From Clostridia bacterium (lineage in GTDB: Bacteria; Bacillota_A; Clostridia; Christensenellales; UBA1242), in the NCBI GenBank assembly GCA_028701635.1, contig JAQVQJ010000002.1, positions 1-42,513 on the forward strand: a stretch of DNA of 42,513 bases, given 5' to 3'. A model generated the notes under the pieces. That model was not told the DNA's origin and did not search any database. It worked only from the letters and a program-made list of their open reading frames with translations. A program made the position numbers and the translations under genes. Shown piece by piece: positions 33,454-42,188 of the stretch; positions within the stretch are counted from its first letter, which is position 1, and each line of letters opens with the position of its first letter.

Positions 33454-34509
33454 TTAACTTTTTGCAGGTAGGTTTTGTCTAAACTTATTTTTTATTTTTT
33501 GTGCTTCTTCCAAAAACACATTTAAGTAATTTTGATTGTAGAAAAGGTCTTGCTTTAACTCATCATTTGGGTAGAGTTCTTGTGCCTTTGCTTTTAACAA
33601 TTTCTCGACTGCATCATCAATTCCTTTCATTTCCTTAAATTCCTTTGAATTTCGCCATTCAATTGTTCTTTGGCTATTCTTTATCGATGTTGTTAGATAA
33701 CCAATCTTATTTACGATAAGTGCTCTTTTTTCTAAAGACAATTTTCTATACTGCATTAAAAAGTATTGGACTTGTTTCTTTAAGTCATTAAAATCAAAAT
33801 AATCATTTAAATAATTTTCAAAGAAATGGTTTGCTCCTATTAAGTTTTCTAAATCTCCTTCTTCAAGATAATTTGAATGTACTAAATATTTTGTTAATGT
33901 ATGAGCTTTTTTAAATTCAATATGCCATTCATTTATCATAAAATTACTTAAATTAAGTGGTTTTATAGATTCACTCGCTAGAGTGACTTTATTATATTCA
34001 TCATATTTATCATATTTATCAATACTTCTATATTCTATATTCTGACTCTGATATCTGATATCTGACTCTGGGCGGACATTTTCGTGTACAATTTTAGGAC
34101 ATTGTCCACTTTCTTCTTTTTTCTTTGCTCTTTGAATTCTTTTTTCTTTCGCCCAACCAGTTTCACTCCCAACCATTTTATCAAAATTATTAATACATAA
34201 TACTCCATCTTTGTCTTGATATAATAGTCCTAATTGTTTTAGCATTTCTATTGCAACTCTTATTGTATCAATTTTAAAGAACATTAATTCTTGAGTTATA
34301 CTTGTTAAATCATAAATCATTTCTACTTCTCCAATTTTTTGAATCAATCTTCCGTTGGAGTTGATGGATAACATAATTAAGTACATGTAAATGCTAAAAT
34401 ACCATCCTCCATCTGGCTGCCTCATTAAAAGTTTTATTTCTTTGGAGTACATATCATCAAGTCTTAACTTGATCCAAAAATATTTTTCTGCTCTTTTGTC
34501 ATATCTCAT
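33454..34509 (-). CDS. Phage replisome organizer
   Basis: 351 aa from ATG 34509 (AGGTGG five bases upstream). The start at 34530 overlaps the methyltransferase stop but has no binding site. The first 120 residues are the Phage_rep_org_N domain: YFWIKLRLDDMYSKEIKLLM, then winged-helix elements. A hydrophilic linker (about 120-160) and a DnaD-like helical C-terminus follow. It should bind the phage origin and load helicase through host proteins. Confidence 0.85.
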   Translation of the reverse strand: MRYDKRAEKYFWIKLRLDDMYSKEIKLLMRQPDGGWYFSIYMYLIMLSINSNGRLIQKIGEVEMIYDLTSITQELMFFKIDTIRVAIEMLKQLGLLYQDKDGVLCINNFDKMVGSETGWAKEKRIQRAKKKEESGQCPKIVHENVRPESDIRYQSQNIEYRSIDKYDKYDEYNKVTLASESIKPLNLSNFMINEWHIEFKKAHTLTKYLVHSNYLEEGDLENLIGANHFFENYLNDYFDFNDLKKQVQYFLMQYRKLSLEKRALIVNKIGYLTTSIKNSQRTIEWRNSKEFKEMKGIDDAVEKLLKAKAQELYPNDELKQDLFYNQNYLNVFLEEAQKIKNKFRQNLPAKS

Positions 34510-34526
34510 GTTATCCACCTTACCTT

Positions 34527-35684
34527 TCATTCGTATTTAAATAACTGCTTAAAAATCTCACATAAAACATCTATAACAATTCCATTACCTGCAAATTGAT
34601 ATAGTCTTGAATCCGAAAACTTATCAATTATCAAGTCTATTCGGTCATCTTCCCACCCCATTAATCTTAAGGATTCTCTAGGTGTTATTTTCCGAATCAT
34701 TAATGCTTGGTCTTTCTCTACAATTACTCCTAAATCTCCAACTGTTCTTTTTATCGTTTGTATCTTACCTTTTTGAACCACACCCCTTTTTTGGTGTGGC
34801 CGGTTAATGTAAATTCCATCTCCAAGGTAAGCTTCTTTGTACCCTTTAACTGTTGCTTCTGGTACTATAACAAAGTTATCTGTTGCAGTTGAACCTTTTC
34901 TTGTTGTAATTGTAAAAGCGTATTTGCTGGTTCTTGTATCGTGTGGTTTAAATCTGTTTGCTCTAATAAATCCGTTTCTATCGGTTGGATCCGTGCAGTA
35001 TAGCAAGAACCTTTCGCTTATAAAATATTTCTCATCTACTTCATGTTCCAAGTAATCTATCAGCTTTGTTTCAAGTTCAAATGGTTTTGGAAATTCAAAG
35101 TCTATCTTTGGATTTAATATTGACACTAGGAAGACTCTATTTCTTGTTTGTGGTATTCCATAATCTTTTGCATTTAAAAGCTGCCAATAATTTTTGTACC
35201 CTAATTTCTCTAATACTTCCAACCATTCATTAAAACTATCAATGAACTTTTTTGAAACTAACATTGGAACATTCTCCATAATCAAGTATTTGGGTTGTTC
35301 ATTGTGGTTAACGGCTGTATACAGCAATCTTTCCACTTCCCAAAGTAATGAAGATGCAGTATTTGAATCTCTCTCCATTCCACGCATCTTTCCTGCTAAT
35401 GAAATATCAGTACATGGTGCTGAATAACACCACAAGTCTACTTCTGGTAATCTTTCTACTTTTGATATATCTCCGAAGTTGGGTATTTTTCCATGCAGGG
35501 CTTCATGAGCCTGTATTGCAAACTTATCTATCTCTGAAATACCTTTAATTTGAAAATCTACGCCATTTCTTCTTAAAGCCTCAGCGTAACTCCCAATTCC
35601 TGCGAAAAGTTCAATTACAGTCAATTTTCGCCTTTCTAGTGGTGTAGGAATATAATCTTGTCTCGTTCTTTCTTGTAAATTCAT
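34527..35684 (-). CDS. Phage cytosine-5 DNA methyltransferase
   Basis: 385 aa. Motif I ELFAGIGSY (25-33), motif IV SAPCTDIS with Cys 91, motif VI ENVP (137-140), motif VIII QTRNRV, motif X FAGNGIV. It differs from the block B enzymes and stands alone in the early operon, as anti-restriction methyltransferases of phages do. Stop is TGA. Confidence 0.9.
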   Translation of the reverse strand: MNLQERTRQDYIPTPLERRKLTVIELFAGIGSYAEALRRNGVDFQIKGISEIDKFAIQAHEALHGKIPNFGDISKVERLPEVDLWCYSAPCTDISLAGKMRGMERDSNTASSLLWEVERLLYTAVNHNEQPKYLIMENVPMLVSKKFIDSFNEWLEVLEKLGYKNYWQLLNAKDYGIPQTRNRVFLVSILNPKIDFEFPKPFELETKLIDYLEHEVDEKYFISERFLLYCTDPTDRNGFIRANRFKPHDTRTSKYAFTITTRKGSTATDNFVIVPEATVKGYKEAYLGDGIYINRPHQKRGVVQKGKIQTIKRTVGDLGVIVEKDQALMIRKITPRESLRLMGWEDDRIDLIIDKFSDSRLYQFAGNGIVIDVLCEIFKQLFKYE

Positions 35685-35691
35685 AATATCC

Positions 35692-35895
35692 CTACTTTTT
35701 CTTTAATGTTTCCATTGGTAGTTCTTTAACTATTACAGTCTTTGATTCTAAAAAATCCATAAACGCTTGTTCTGTGATTCTTAATTGATTACCAAGTCTA
35801 ATTGCTTTTATATCGCCTTGCCTTACATATTTTTGTATTGTTTTGCGACTTATACCTAATATTTCAGCTATTTCTTGTACCGTATATATCTTCAT
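35692..35895 (-). CDS. Excisionase-like HTH protein
   Basis: 67 aa, MerR-like/HTH_17 fold: YTVQEIAEILGISRKTIQKYVRQGDIKAIRLGNQLRI, the standard excisionase family pattern. It overlaps the antirepressor-like gene by 4 bp and is 57 codons of DNA-binding domain plus a short tail. It may act as directionality factor for the tyrosine recombinase, or as a regulator of the early operon. Confidence 0.8.
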   Translation of the reverse strand: MKIYTVQEIAEILGISRKTIQKYVRQGDIKAIRLGNQLRITEQAFMDFLESKTVIVKELPMETLKKK

Positions 35896-36635
35896 TTCAA
35901 GTTCCTCTTTCCATTTGCTTTTTCAAGTATTTCGTTAATGTATTTGATACCTTTTTCTGAAACTACTATTTGAGTTGTTTTCTTTTCTCGGTCTCCTATC
36001 TTTGCAATCCAAATAAAAAACCTAAAACAACCATTCTCTACTAAAGCTGGTGTTGGATGACATTGTTCATTAATTGCTCCACATTGTCTTAAATGAGCCA
36101 ATAGCTGGTCATATGTTGTTTTATATTTGAGCCTTTCATGGACTTGTTTTAAGGGAATTAATTTTGTATTACCAGTAAACTCGTAATATAATTTTGCACC
36201 CATTTTTAAATCGTTAACTTGACCTTCTAGAATGTTGATTCTTCTTGCTCTTCTTTCTAGTTCATCAATTAATACATCTTGTTCTGATTCTTCTAAAATC
36301 ATTCCTTTTGTATATCCACTATAGGAAAGTTTCATGTCTTCGATTATTGTTCTTATTGACTCAATATAAATATCTGCATCTTTTTCTTTCGAAAAGTTTT
36401 TAATTGCATCTAGTTCATCTTCTGCTATACCAGCTAACTTTTTAACTTTACCTTTTTCTTTGATTTCTATGTAGGTTAAACTTGATTTTTGTCTTTCTGG
36501 TACATCTTTTGCTTTAATATCTAAAAGTTTCTTCAAATCATTAACTTCTATAAAATAACTTTTGATTTTTGAACTATATATAATTCGGACTGCTTTTCCA
36601 TCGTAAATCCTTACTTTGTATAATTTGTTTTTCAT
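35892..36635 (-). CDS. Phage antirepressor-like protein
   Basis: 247 aa. The C-terminal 90 residues resemble the KilAC/ANT domain of antirepressors: LIPLKQVHERL, then LLAHLRQCGAINEQCHPTP and GCFRFF. The N-terminal half is not the usual BRO/KilA-N domain. It sits next to the integrase and excisionase, where an antirepressor is expected. Confidence 0.65.
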   Translation of the reverse strand: MKNKLYKVRIYDGKAVRIIYSSKIKSYFIEVNDLKKLLDIKAKDVPERQKSSLTYIEIKEKGKVKKLAGIAEDELDAIKNFSKEKDADIYIESIRTIIEDMKLSYSGYTKGMILEESEQDVLIDELERRARRINILEGQVNDLKMGAKLYYEFTGNTKLIPLKQVHERLKYKTTYDQLLAHLRQCGAINEQCHPTPALVENGCFRFFIWIAKIGDREKKTTQIVVSEKGIKYINEILEKANGKRNLK

Positions 36636-36637
36636 AT

Positions 36638-37567
36638 TTATTTACCTTTTTTTCCTTTCAGTATTGCATTTGAAACAAGTTCATTTGTACCTGATTTCAT
36701 TTTCTCTACTAAATGCGAATATATTTCTGTGCTGGTAATACTTGAATGTCTTAATGATTCTTTTACTTCTAAAATGGAAGCTCCTTCTATCAAGGAAAGT
36801 GTGGCAAACGAATGCCTTGTGGAGTGAGCTGAATAAGCTCTACTATCAAGACCAATTGACCTAAATGCATCTTTTACCATTGCTCTTATCACTGCAGTCT
36901 TCATTCTTATTTCTTCTCCGTTTCTTCTAAATGTAGTGAATAACGGATTATTTCTTTCAGTCATCTTGCTAGTATCTCGTGTCTCTAAATATTTAAGTAT
37001 CAAGGCATATACATCATCTGTTAACTTTACAAAGTTATCTTTGTCATCTCGGCCTTTTCCTTGAATGTATAAAACATAACCATTACCAACAATATCGATA
37101 TCTTCAATATCTGCTCTTTCTACTTCAATTGCTCGAAGTCCTGTGGTAAAAAGCAGAGCCAAAATTGCTAAATTTCTTCTTCCATGTTTTTTATGAACTC
37201 TTTTTTGTGCGTTACCAATGATTTTTCTTATATCTTCTAAAGTCAGTGGTTGTCTTTTATATGTTGTTGCAACCTTTACTCCTTTAACGGCATATGTAAT
37301 GTCTTCATCTATTCCGTTTAACTTTAGGTATCTGTAAAAGCCCCTTAAAACAACTAGTGCTTTTTGAATTGTTGCAGATGCGAGTTTTCTATTGATCATA
37401 TATTCTTTGTAAGCCAAAATCACATTCCTATCTGGGTTAGTTATTGAATTTGCTTTTAAGTAATCACTATATGCAATTAACTCTCGATGATATGATTTTT
37501 TACTAATTCCCTTTAAATCCAGGAACTTAATATAATTTTCTATTTGTTCATTAATGTCGTATTTCAT
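36638..37567 (-). CDS. Tyrosine recombinase / integrase
   Basis: 309 aa from ATG 37567. The N-terminal SAM-like core-binding domain is at 5-85. Catalytic residues: R145 (TTGLRAIE), K171, H248 and R251 (HSTRHSFA), H274 (LRHSS) and Y283 (EIYSHL). The build is close to XerC/D and to phage integrases without an arm-binding domain. It lies 5 kb from the right end of the element, so it may serve dimer resolution or be a remnant of a second integration module. Confidence 0.88.
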   Translation of the reverse strand: MKYDINEQIENYIKFLDLKGISKKSYHRELIAYSDYLKANSITNPDRNVILAYKEYMINRKLASATIQKALVVLRGFYRYLKLNGIDEDITYAVKGVKVATTYKRQPLTLEDIRKIIGNAQKRVHKKHGRRNLAILALLFTTGLRAIEVERADIEDIDIVGNGYVLYIQGKGRDDKDNFVKLTDDVYALILKYLETRDTSKMTERNNPLFTTFRRNGEEIRMKTAVIRAMVKDAFRSIGLDSRAYSAHSTRHSFATLSLIEGASILEVKESLRHSSITSTEIYSHLVEKMKSGTNELVSNAILKGKKGK

Positions 37568-37862
37568 AATCAATCACCCATCTGCCTTCACTTCGAAGTC
37601 CTAATTCTCTTCTTTCAAGTTGGTACTCTAATTCACATTGACACAGCGTTTGGAAATCGACTTTTAATATATTTGCTAAATCATTTATTAAAATTACATC
37701 CATCCTGTGTCCTTTCATTCCCTGTTCAATTTGGTAGTAATATGGTTTTGAAATTAACAGCTTTGTTGTCATCTCATATATTGAGAGTCCTGCTTTCTTC
37801 CTAAACTCAAAAAGATACAACCTTAAGTGGGATCTCTGTTTTTGTTTTTTGCTTTCATTCAC
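37551..37862 (-). CDS. XRE-family regulator (Cro side of switch)
   Basis: 103 aa from GTG 37862, which has a perfect GGAGG eight bases upstream. A longer frame from 37961 would run through a repressor operator and is unlikely. HTH: FRKKAGLSIYEMTTKLLISKPYYYQIEQG. It overlaps the integrase by 17 bp. It faces the + strand repressor and should be the Cro/early regulator. Confidence 0.7.
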   Translation of the reverse strand: MNESKKQKQRSHLRLYLFEFRKKAGLSIYEMTTKLLISKPYYYQIEQGMKGHRMDVILINDLANILKVDFQTLCQCELEYQLERRELGLRSEGRWVIDYEIRH

Positions 37863-37922
37863 TTTGTATTCCTCCTTGTATTCAAGTGTATCAAGCAAAA
37901 AGCAATACTCTCCATGTCCGTT

Positions 37923-37972
37923 TTTAGCAAACAGTCCAACTTTACAAATAGTAAAGTCCATGTTTTGCTAAA
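37923..37972. promoter_or_regulatory. Operators upstream of the XRE/integrase operon
   Basis: Palindrome TTTACAAATAGTAAA (37941-37955), same class as the site before the repressor, flanked by TTTAGCAAA (37923-37931) and its inverse TTTGCTAAA (37964-37972). Two regulators with different sites appear to bind here. Confidence 0.65.
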
Positions 37973-38015
37973 TACCTTTAATAAAGCCATTTAATTCAAA
38001 AATCACTGCTTTGTT

Positions 38016-38024
38016 TTTAGCAAA
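38016..38024. promoter_or_regulatory. Third TTTAGCAAA site
   Basis: Exact copy of the 9-bp motif seen twice near 37923-37972, here midway between the divergent genes. Confidence 0.45.
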
Positions 38025-38048
38025 TATTTTTGAATTTTCTTTTTGGAC

Positions 38049-38077
38049 TTTACAAATTGTAAACATTGATTTATGAT
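38049..38077 (+). promoter_or_regulatory. Repressor promoter with operator
   Basis: TTTACA (38049-38054), 17 bp, TATGAT (38072-38077), 27 bp before the repressor ATG. The palindrome TTTACAAATTGTAAA (38049-38063) covers the -35, so the repressor probably controls itself. AGGGGG precedes the start. Confidence 0.7.
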
Positions 38078-38103
38078 ATAATTAAACAAAAGGGGGACTT
38101 TTT

Positions 38104-38751
38104 ATGAAAGATTCTTTAAATAAAACTATTGGAAATAACATTAGAAATCTACGAAATCATACAAGTATGACTCAGGAACAACTTGCTAATTATCTTGGTG
38201 TTTCTGTTCCAACTATCTCACTATACGAAAGTGGAACTCGTTCTGTTCCTCTTGAATCATTAGTTGTTCTTTCTAGAATATTTAACATTTCTATCGATAA
38301 CTTATTGACTGTCTCAATTTTCGATATGCCAAAGGATAATGAAGTATATTTTGAACATTTAACACCTAGTGCTTCTACTTTTATTACAAGTGGTAAAACG
38401 AGATTATCTAACCCATATTCTATGTATTTCACAGTTACTGATACTAATGGTGACACGCTTGTTTTTTTAAGAACTTCTGAAATCACTGATGGAATAATGT
38501 TAGTATCTGAAAGCCAAATTGTATCTAAACTTGATTCAGTTGATATTAACGAAATACAACCTAAAAGGCTATTTATAACTGAAATTAGATTAAATAAACG
38601 AACTGATGGAAAAGCTTCTTTTTATACTTATACTGACCCTTATGGAAACAATATTTTAATCAAAAATAAAGCCAGGTTTCTTTATTATGGTTACTTAATT
38701 GCTAGGATTAAACATATAGTAGAAACTGAAGAATTCTTTTTTAAAGTTTAA
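38104..38751 (+). CDS. Prophage repressor, XRE family
   Basis: 215 aa. HTH at about 10-60: IRNLRNHTSMTQEQLANYLGVSVPTISLYESG. The C-terminal 140 residues are beta-rich and are not an S24 peptidase: no Ser/Lys dyad pattern is seen. Release from repression may then need the antirepressor-like protein or the metallopeptidase rather than RecA-driven self-cleavage. Divergent from the XRE/integrase operon across a shared operator region. Confidence 0.8.
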   Translation: MKDSLNKTIGNNIRNLRNHTSMTQEQLANYLGVSVPTISLYESGTRSVPLESLVVLSRIFNISIDNLLTVSIFDMPKDNEVYFEHLTPSASTFITSGKTRLSNPYSMYFTVTDTNGDTLVFLRTSEITDGIMLVSESQIVSKLDSVDINEIQPKRLFITEIRLNKRTDGKASFYTYTDPYGNNILIKNKARFLYYGYLIARIKHIVETEEFFFKV

Positions 38752-38758
38752 TAATTTA

Positions 38759-38808
38759 AATTTGTATGCTCTTAGACAACCCATAAAAAGTTTTTTCTTT
38801 GATAAAAT
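38759..38808 (+). promoter_or_regulatory. Promoter element (copy 3), recombinase operon
   Basis: Box GTATGCTCTTAGACAACCC on the + strand, exactly 20 bp, then TAAAAT (38803-38808). Spacing is identical to copies 1 and 2, with opposite orientation. It starts 7 bp after the repressor stop and drives the small protein and serine recombinases. Confidence 0.65.
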
Positions 38809-38854
38809 GGAATTGGGTTAGTTATATAAATTGAATTTAAAACAAATTTCACAT

Positions 38855-38884
38855 TCCTAAATATTATGTTAGGAGTTTTTTTGT
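38855..38884 (+). promoter_or_regulatory. Hairpin masking the ribosome binding site
   Basis: TCCTAA (38855-38860) pairs with TTAGGA (38869-38874), followed by GTTTTTTTT. The Shine-Dalgarno TAGGAG (38870-38875) is in the stem and the T-run makes it look like an intrinsic terminator. It could act as attenuator or translational lock for the recombinase operon. Confidence 0.45.
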
Positions 38885-38886
38885 TT

Positions 38887-39114
38887 ATGAAAATTTATGA
38901 TATCGCAAAAGGTACTTTGTACGATTCTATTATTTTGTCTTTATTAAAAAGGAATATTATTTCACTTGATGAAGCCGTTAATTGCCTAAATGACATTGAT
39001 ATTCAATTAAATCGGCCAAATGACTTGAATAATAATTTATTTAAGTTAAAACAAAAAGGACTTACCAATACAAGTACAGGTAAGTCCGAAAGTGAGGTAA
39101 TAGATTATGAATAA
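38887..39114 (+). CDS. Small protein ahead of serine recombinases
   Basis: 75 aa from ATG 38887 (TAGGAG 11 bases upstream; an ATG at 38866 would contain this site). Helical, with DSIILSLLKRNIISLDEAVNCLNDI. Its stop overlaps the first recombinase start within ATGAATAA. No family known; a directionality factor for the recombinases is a reasonable idea from position and size. Confidence 0.6.
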   Translation: MKIYDIAKGTLYDSIILSLLKRNIISLDEAVNCLNDIDIQLNRPNDLNNNLFKLKQKGLTNTSTGKSESEVIDYE

Positions 39115-40723
39115 AGTTGTTCATGTGGTAAAACCGATGAAAGGCAAAATTGAAGGAGATTCTTATATCGCAAATCCAAAGAAAAGGGTTGCTGCTTATG
39201 CTAGGGTCTCAACTGACTATGAAGACCAAATCAATTCTTATAAAGTTCAATGTGATGAATATTCAAGAATTATTCAATCAAATCCAGATTATATCTTTGC
39301 TGGTATTTATGCAGATCAAGGATTATCTGGAACTCAAGCAAAGAAAAGACCTGAGTTTATGAAAATGATTGAGGCTGCTAGAAATGGCGAAATTGATTTA
39401 ATTCTTACAAAATCAATTTCTCGTTTTGGTAGAAACACATTGGATGTAATTACATATATTCGTGAACTTCGTGAAATTGGTGTTGAAATATTTTTTGAAA
39501 AAGAAAATATATCATCTTTAGATTCTAAAATTGATTTCATGTTAACGATCCTTTCTTCTATTGCTCAGGAAGAATCGAGGTCAATATCAACGAATGTTAA
39601 GTGGTCTTATGATAAAAAGTTCAAAAAGGGAATCGTTGATGCTCGTAGAATATTTGGTTACAATGTTGAAGATGGTAAGTATGTAATTAATCCTGAAGAA
39701 GCTAAAGTTGTTAAGCAAATTTTTACTTTAGCATTAAAAAGATATAAAATAACTGACATTGTTAAAACTCTTAATTCTAGTGGTATTAAAACCCATACTG
39801 GAAGCATTTGGAGATACGGTAACATTAGGTACATATTAACTAATGAAAAATACTGTGGTGATGCTGTTTTAAGAAAAACAGTTACTCTTGATTATCTAAC
39901 TGGAAAAGCAGTTAAAAATGATAATATTGCAGATAAATATTATGTAAAAAATAATCATGACCCTATAATTAGTAGAGAATCTTTCCATGCAGTTCAAGTT
40001 ATATTAAATGATAAAACTAGAACAAAGAGGAATACTAACAAGACAACAAAGTATCCACTAACTGGTATTCTCTATTGCCCTAAATGTGGTAGAACTTTAA
40101 AAAGACAACAAGTCAATCGTGGAAAGAATATGCGAGTTGTTCTTAATTGTAATCACTCATACGATAACAAAGTTAATTGCAGCAGTCATTCCCCTGATTA
40201 CGATTTAGTAATTGAAGCAACAACTGATTCTATCAATTCTTTATATGCCAATGAATCAGTCCTTAATATTTTATTTGAGGTATTTGATAATAATGTTGCT
40301 TTAAATAATCTCCGTTCTGAACTAAAAGAACTGAAGAAAGAAAATCTAAAACTATTAAATTCACATCATGAAAATCCCGAAGACCAAAAAATATACAAAG
40401 AATATCAACGAAACAATGAATTAATCGAATCAGTCGGCCAAGATTTAGCAACTGGTTTATCTACTTCTATTAGACTAGATTATATTAAATCTCTTGTTAA
40501 AAAAGAATATTTGAATGAAGAGAATATTAATTTTAAAGATATTTATTCTATCATTCTTGCAGATGATAAAAAAATTACTTTTGTTATCTCTCCAAATAAA
40601 CCTTTGAATGAATTGGCACATTCTATAAATGAAATATTAGAAGCTGAATCGATTTTAAGTAAAATGTATGTTTCTAAATCTGGTGACAAAGGTATTTATT
40701 ATGAGGTAAAGGTTTATGAATAA
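39107..40723 (+). CDS. Large serine recombinase A
   Basis: 538 aa. Catalytic domain 25-165: RVAAYARVSTD (Ser35), then LTKSISRFGRN and QEESRSIS. Recombinase domain about 180-290. Zinc ribbon about 324-360: CPKCGRTLKR then NCNHS and NCSSH. Coiled coil about 395-440. It cuts and joins att sites through a Ser-DNA link. It overlaps the next recombinase by 8 bp. Confidence 0.92.
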   Translation: MNKVVHVVKPMKGKIEGDSYIANPKKRVAAYARVSTDYEDQINSYKVQCDEYSRIIQSNPDYIFAGIYADQGLSGTQAKKRPEFMKMIEAARNGEIDLILTKSISRFGRNTLDVITYIRELREIGVEIFFEKENISSLDSKIDFMLTILSSIAQEESRSISTNVKWSYDKKFKKGIVDARRIFGYNVEDGKYVINPEEAKVVKQIFTLALKRYKITDIVKTLNSSGIKTHTGSIWRYGNIRYILTNEKYCGDAVLRKTVTLDYLTGKAVKNDNIADKYYVKNNHDPIISRESFHAVQVILNDKTRTKRNTNKTTKYPLTGILYCPKCGRTLKRQQVNRGKNMRVVLNCNHSYDNKVNCSSHSPDYDLVIEATTDSINSLYANESVLNILFEVFDNNVALNNLRSELKELKKENLKLLNSHHENPEDQKIYKEYQRNNELIESVGQDLATGLSTSIRLDYIKSLVKKEYLNEENINFKDIYSIILADDKKITFVISPNKPLNELAHSINEILEAESILSKMYVSKSGDKGIYYEVKVYE

Positions 40724-42188
40724 TGTAACTGTAATACGAGCGATATCTAAACCACAACAGATTAAAAGGGTTGCTGGTTATGCAAGGGTTTCCACTAAAG
40801 ATGAACACCAAGATAGTTCATTTAACTTACAAATTGAAGAACTAGAAAGAGAAATCAAAAGTAATCCATTATATGAATATGTTGGTGTCTTTAAAGATAA
40901 GAAAAGTGGAACTGATACTAAAGGTAGAACTGAATTTAACGCAATGATTGACCTTGCTACTTTAGGTGAAATTGACATAATTATCACTAAATCTATTACT
41001 AGATTTGCAAGAAATATAGTCGACACAATTAAAACTGTTAGAACTTTAAAGAGTCATAATGTGGAAGTCATTTTCTTAAAGGAAAATATTTCCACTTTGG
41101 ATTCTTCTATTGAATTTATATTGAGTGTCCTTGCAGTTCACGCTGAAGAGGAATCAAGGAACATATCAGAAAATGTTAAATGGTCAGTAAAAAGGAAAAT
41201 GAGAAAAGGTGGTAACTTTACAACCAATCTCTTCGGTTATAAGATTGAAGGTGAAACTTGGACTATTGTTGAAGATAAAGCAAAGATTGTCCGAATGATT
41301 TTTGACATGTATATTAATGGTAAAACCTATAAAAACATAATCGATAAATTATTTGATATGGGTATTAAAACAGCCACTGGTAAAGATAGGTGGCATCCAG
41401 GAACAATCGAAAGCATGTTGCTAAATGAGAAATATGCAGGTCATATGTCTTTGGGTAAAACATTTATTTACAAAGGTTCTGAAATACGCTCCGATAGATT
41501 CAGCTTATTAAACAATATGATTAGGGATCATCATCCTGCGATAGTATCTCCTTATATATTTGAAAAAGCACTTGAATTAAGAAATTCTAGAACAAGGAAT
41601 AAAAAGGATGAATATGTTCCTTTAAATGAAAGGGTTACTCCATATTATCAATTTGTTTATTCCGAACAAAATGAAAGGTTTTTAAGATATATTGTAGAAC
41701 GACCAAAAGGTAAATATGTAATCCCTACCTTATTTTGCTATAACAAAGAACATAACAATCGAGTCATGATTACAGTTAAAAATCTATTTGCAGTATTAAA
41801 CGATGCACTATCTAACCTCTCAAAACAAAATGATAATCTCCATGATAAATTCAATAATTTTATTGAATCTAACATTAATAAATGCGATGCATTATTCGAT
41901 AAAAAAGAATCTGAAAGAACAACCATTTTATCTAACAAAGCTTCTCTAATAAAAAGTAGGAAGGGATTATTAAATTATTATAAAAGAATTATCAATTTCA
42001 AGGAAATGAACGATGTTGAAGATTTTCGAAAACTCGTATATAAAGTTACCATATTAGATCAGACTAATCTTGTAATTAAACTATCGCTTAATCCTATCGA
42101 CAATTTAAACCTATTACTTTATTCTTCTGATATAAATCTAAAAATAGGTAGTTCTTATAAAGACTTAAATTACACTATTTTTTTATAA
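40716..42188 (+). CDS. Large serine recombinase B, no zinc ribbon
   Basis: 490 aa. Catalytic domain with GYARVSTKDE (Ser26), ITKSITRFARN and EEESRNIS, then the recombinase domain (about 165-290). In place of a zinc ribbon there is FLRYIVERPKGKYVI...FCYNKEH with no Cys pairs. The pairing with recombinase A is like ccrA/ccrB of SCC elements, where both proteins act. Its start uses the same ATGAATAA overlap as recombinase A. Stop overlaps the first right-end repeat. Confidence 0.9.
   Translation: MNNVTVIRAISKPQQIKRVAGYARVSTKDEHQDSSFNLQIEELEREIKSNPLYEYVGVFKDKKSGTDTKGRTEFNAMIDLATLGEIDIIITKSITRFARNIVDTIKTVRTLKSHNVEVIFLKENISTLDSSIEFILSVLAVHAEEESRNISENVKWSVKRKMRKGGNFTTNLFGYKIEGETWTIVEDKAKIVRMIFDMYINGKTYKNIIDKLFDMGIKTATGKDRWHPGTIESMLLNEKYAGHMSLGKTFIYKGSEIRSDRFSLLNNMIRDHHPAIVSPYIFEKALELRNSRTRNKKDEYVPLNERVTPYYQFVYSEQNERFLRYIVERPKGKYVIPTLFCYNKEHNNRVMITVKNLFAVLNDALSNLSKQNDNLHDKFNNFIESNINKCDALFDKKESERTTILSNKASLIKSRKGLLNYYKRIINFKEMNDVEDFRKLVYKVTILDQTNLVIKLSLNPIDNLNLLLYSSDINLKIGSSYKDLNYTIFL

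Noticed and set aside
37863..37961. Longer N-terminus for the XRE regulator
   Set aside because: It would translate the operator; a GTG with perfect GGAGG spacing lies downstream.
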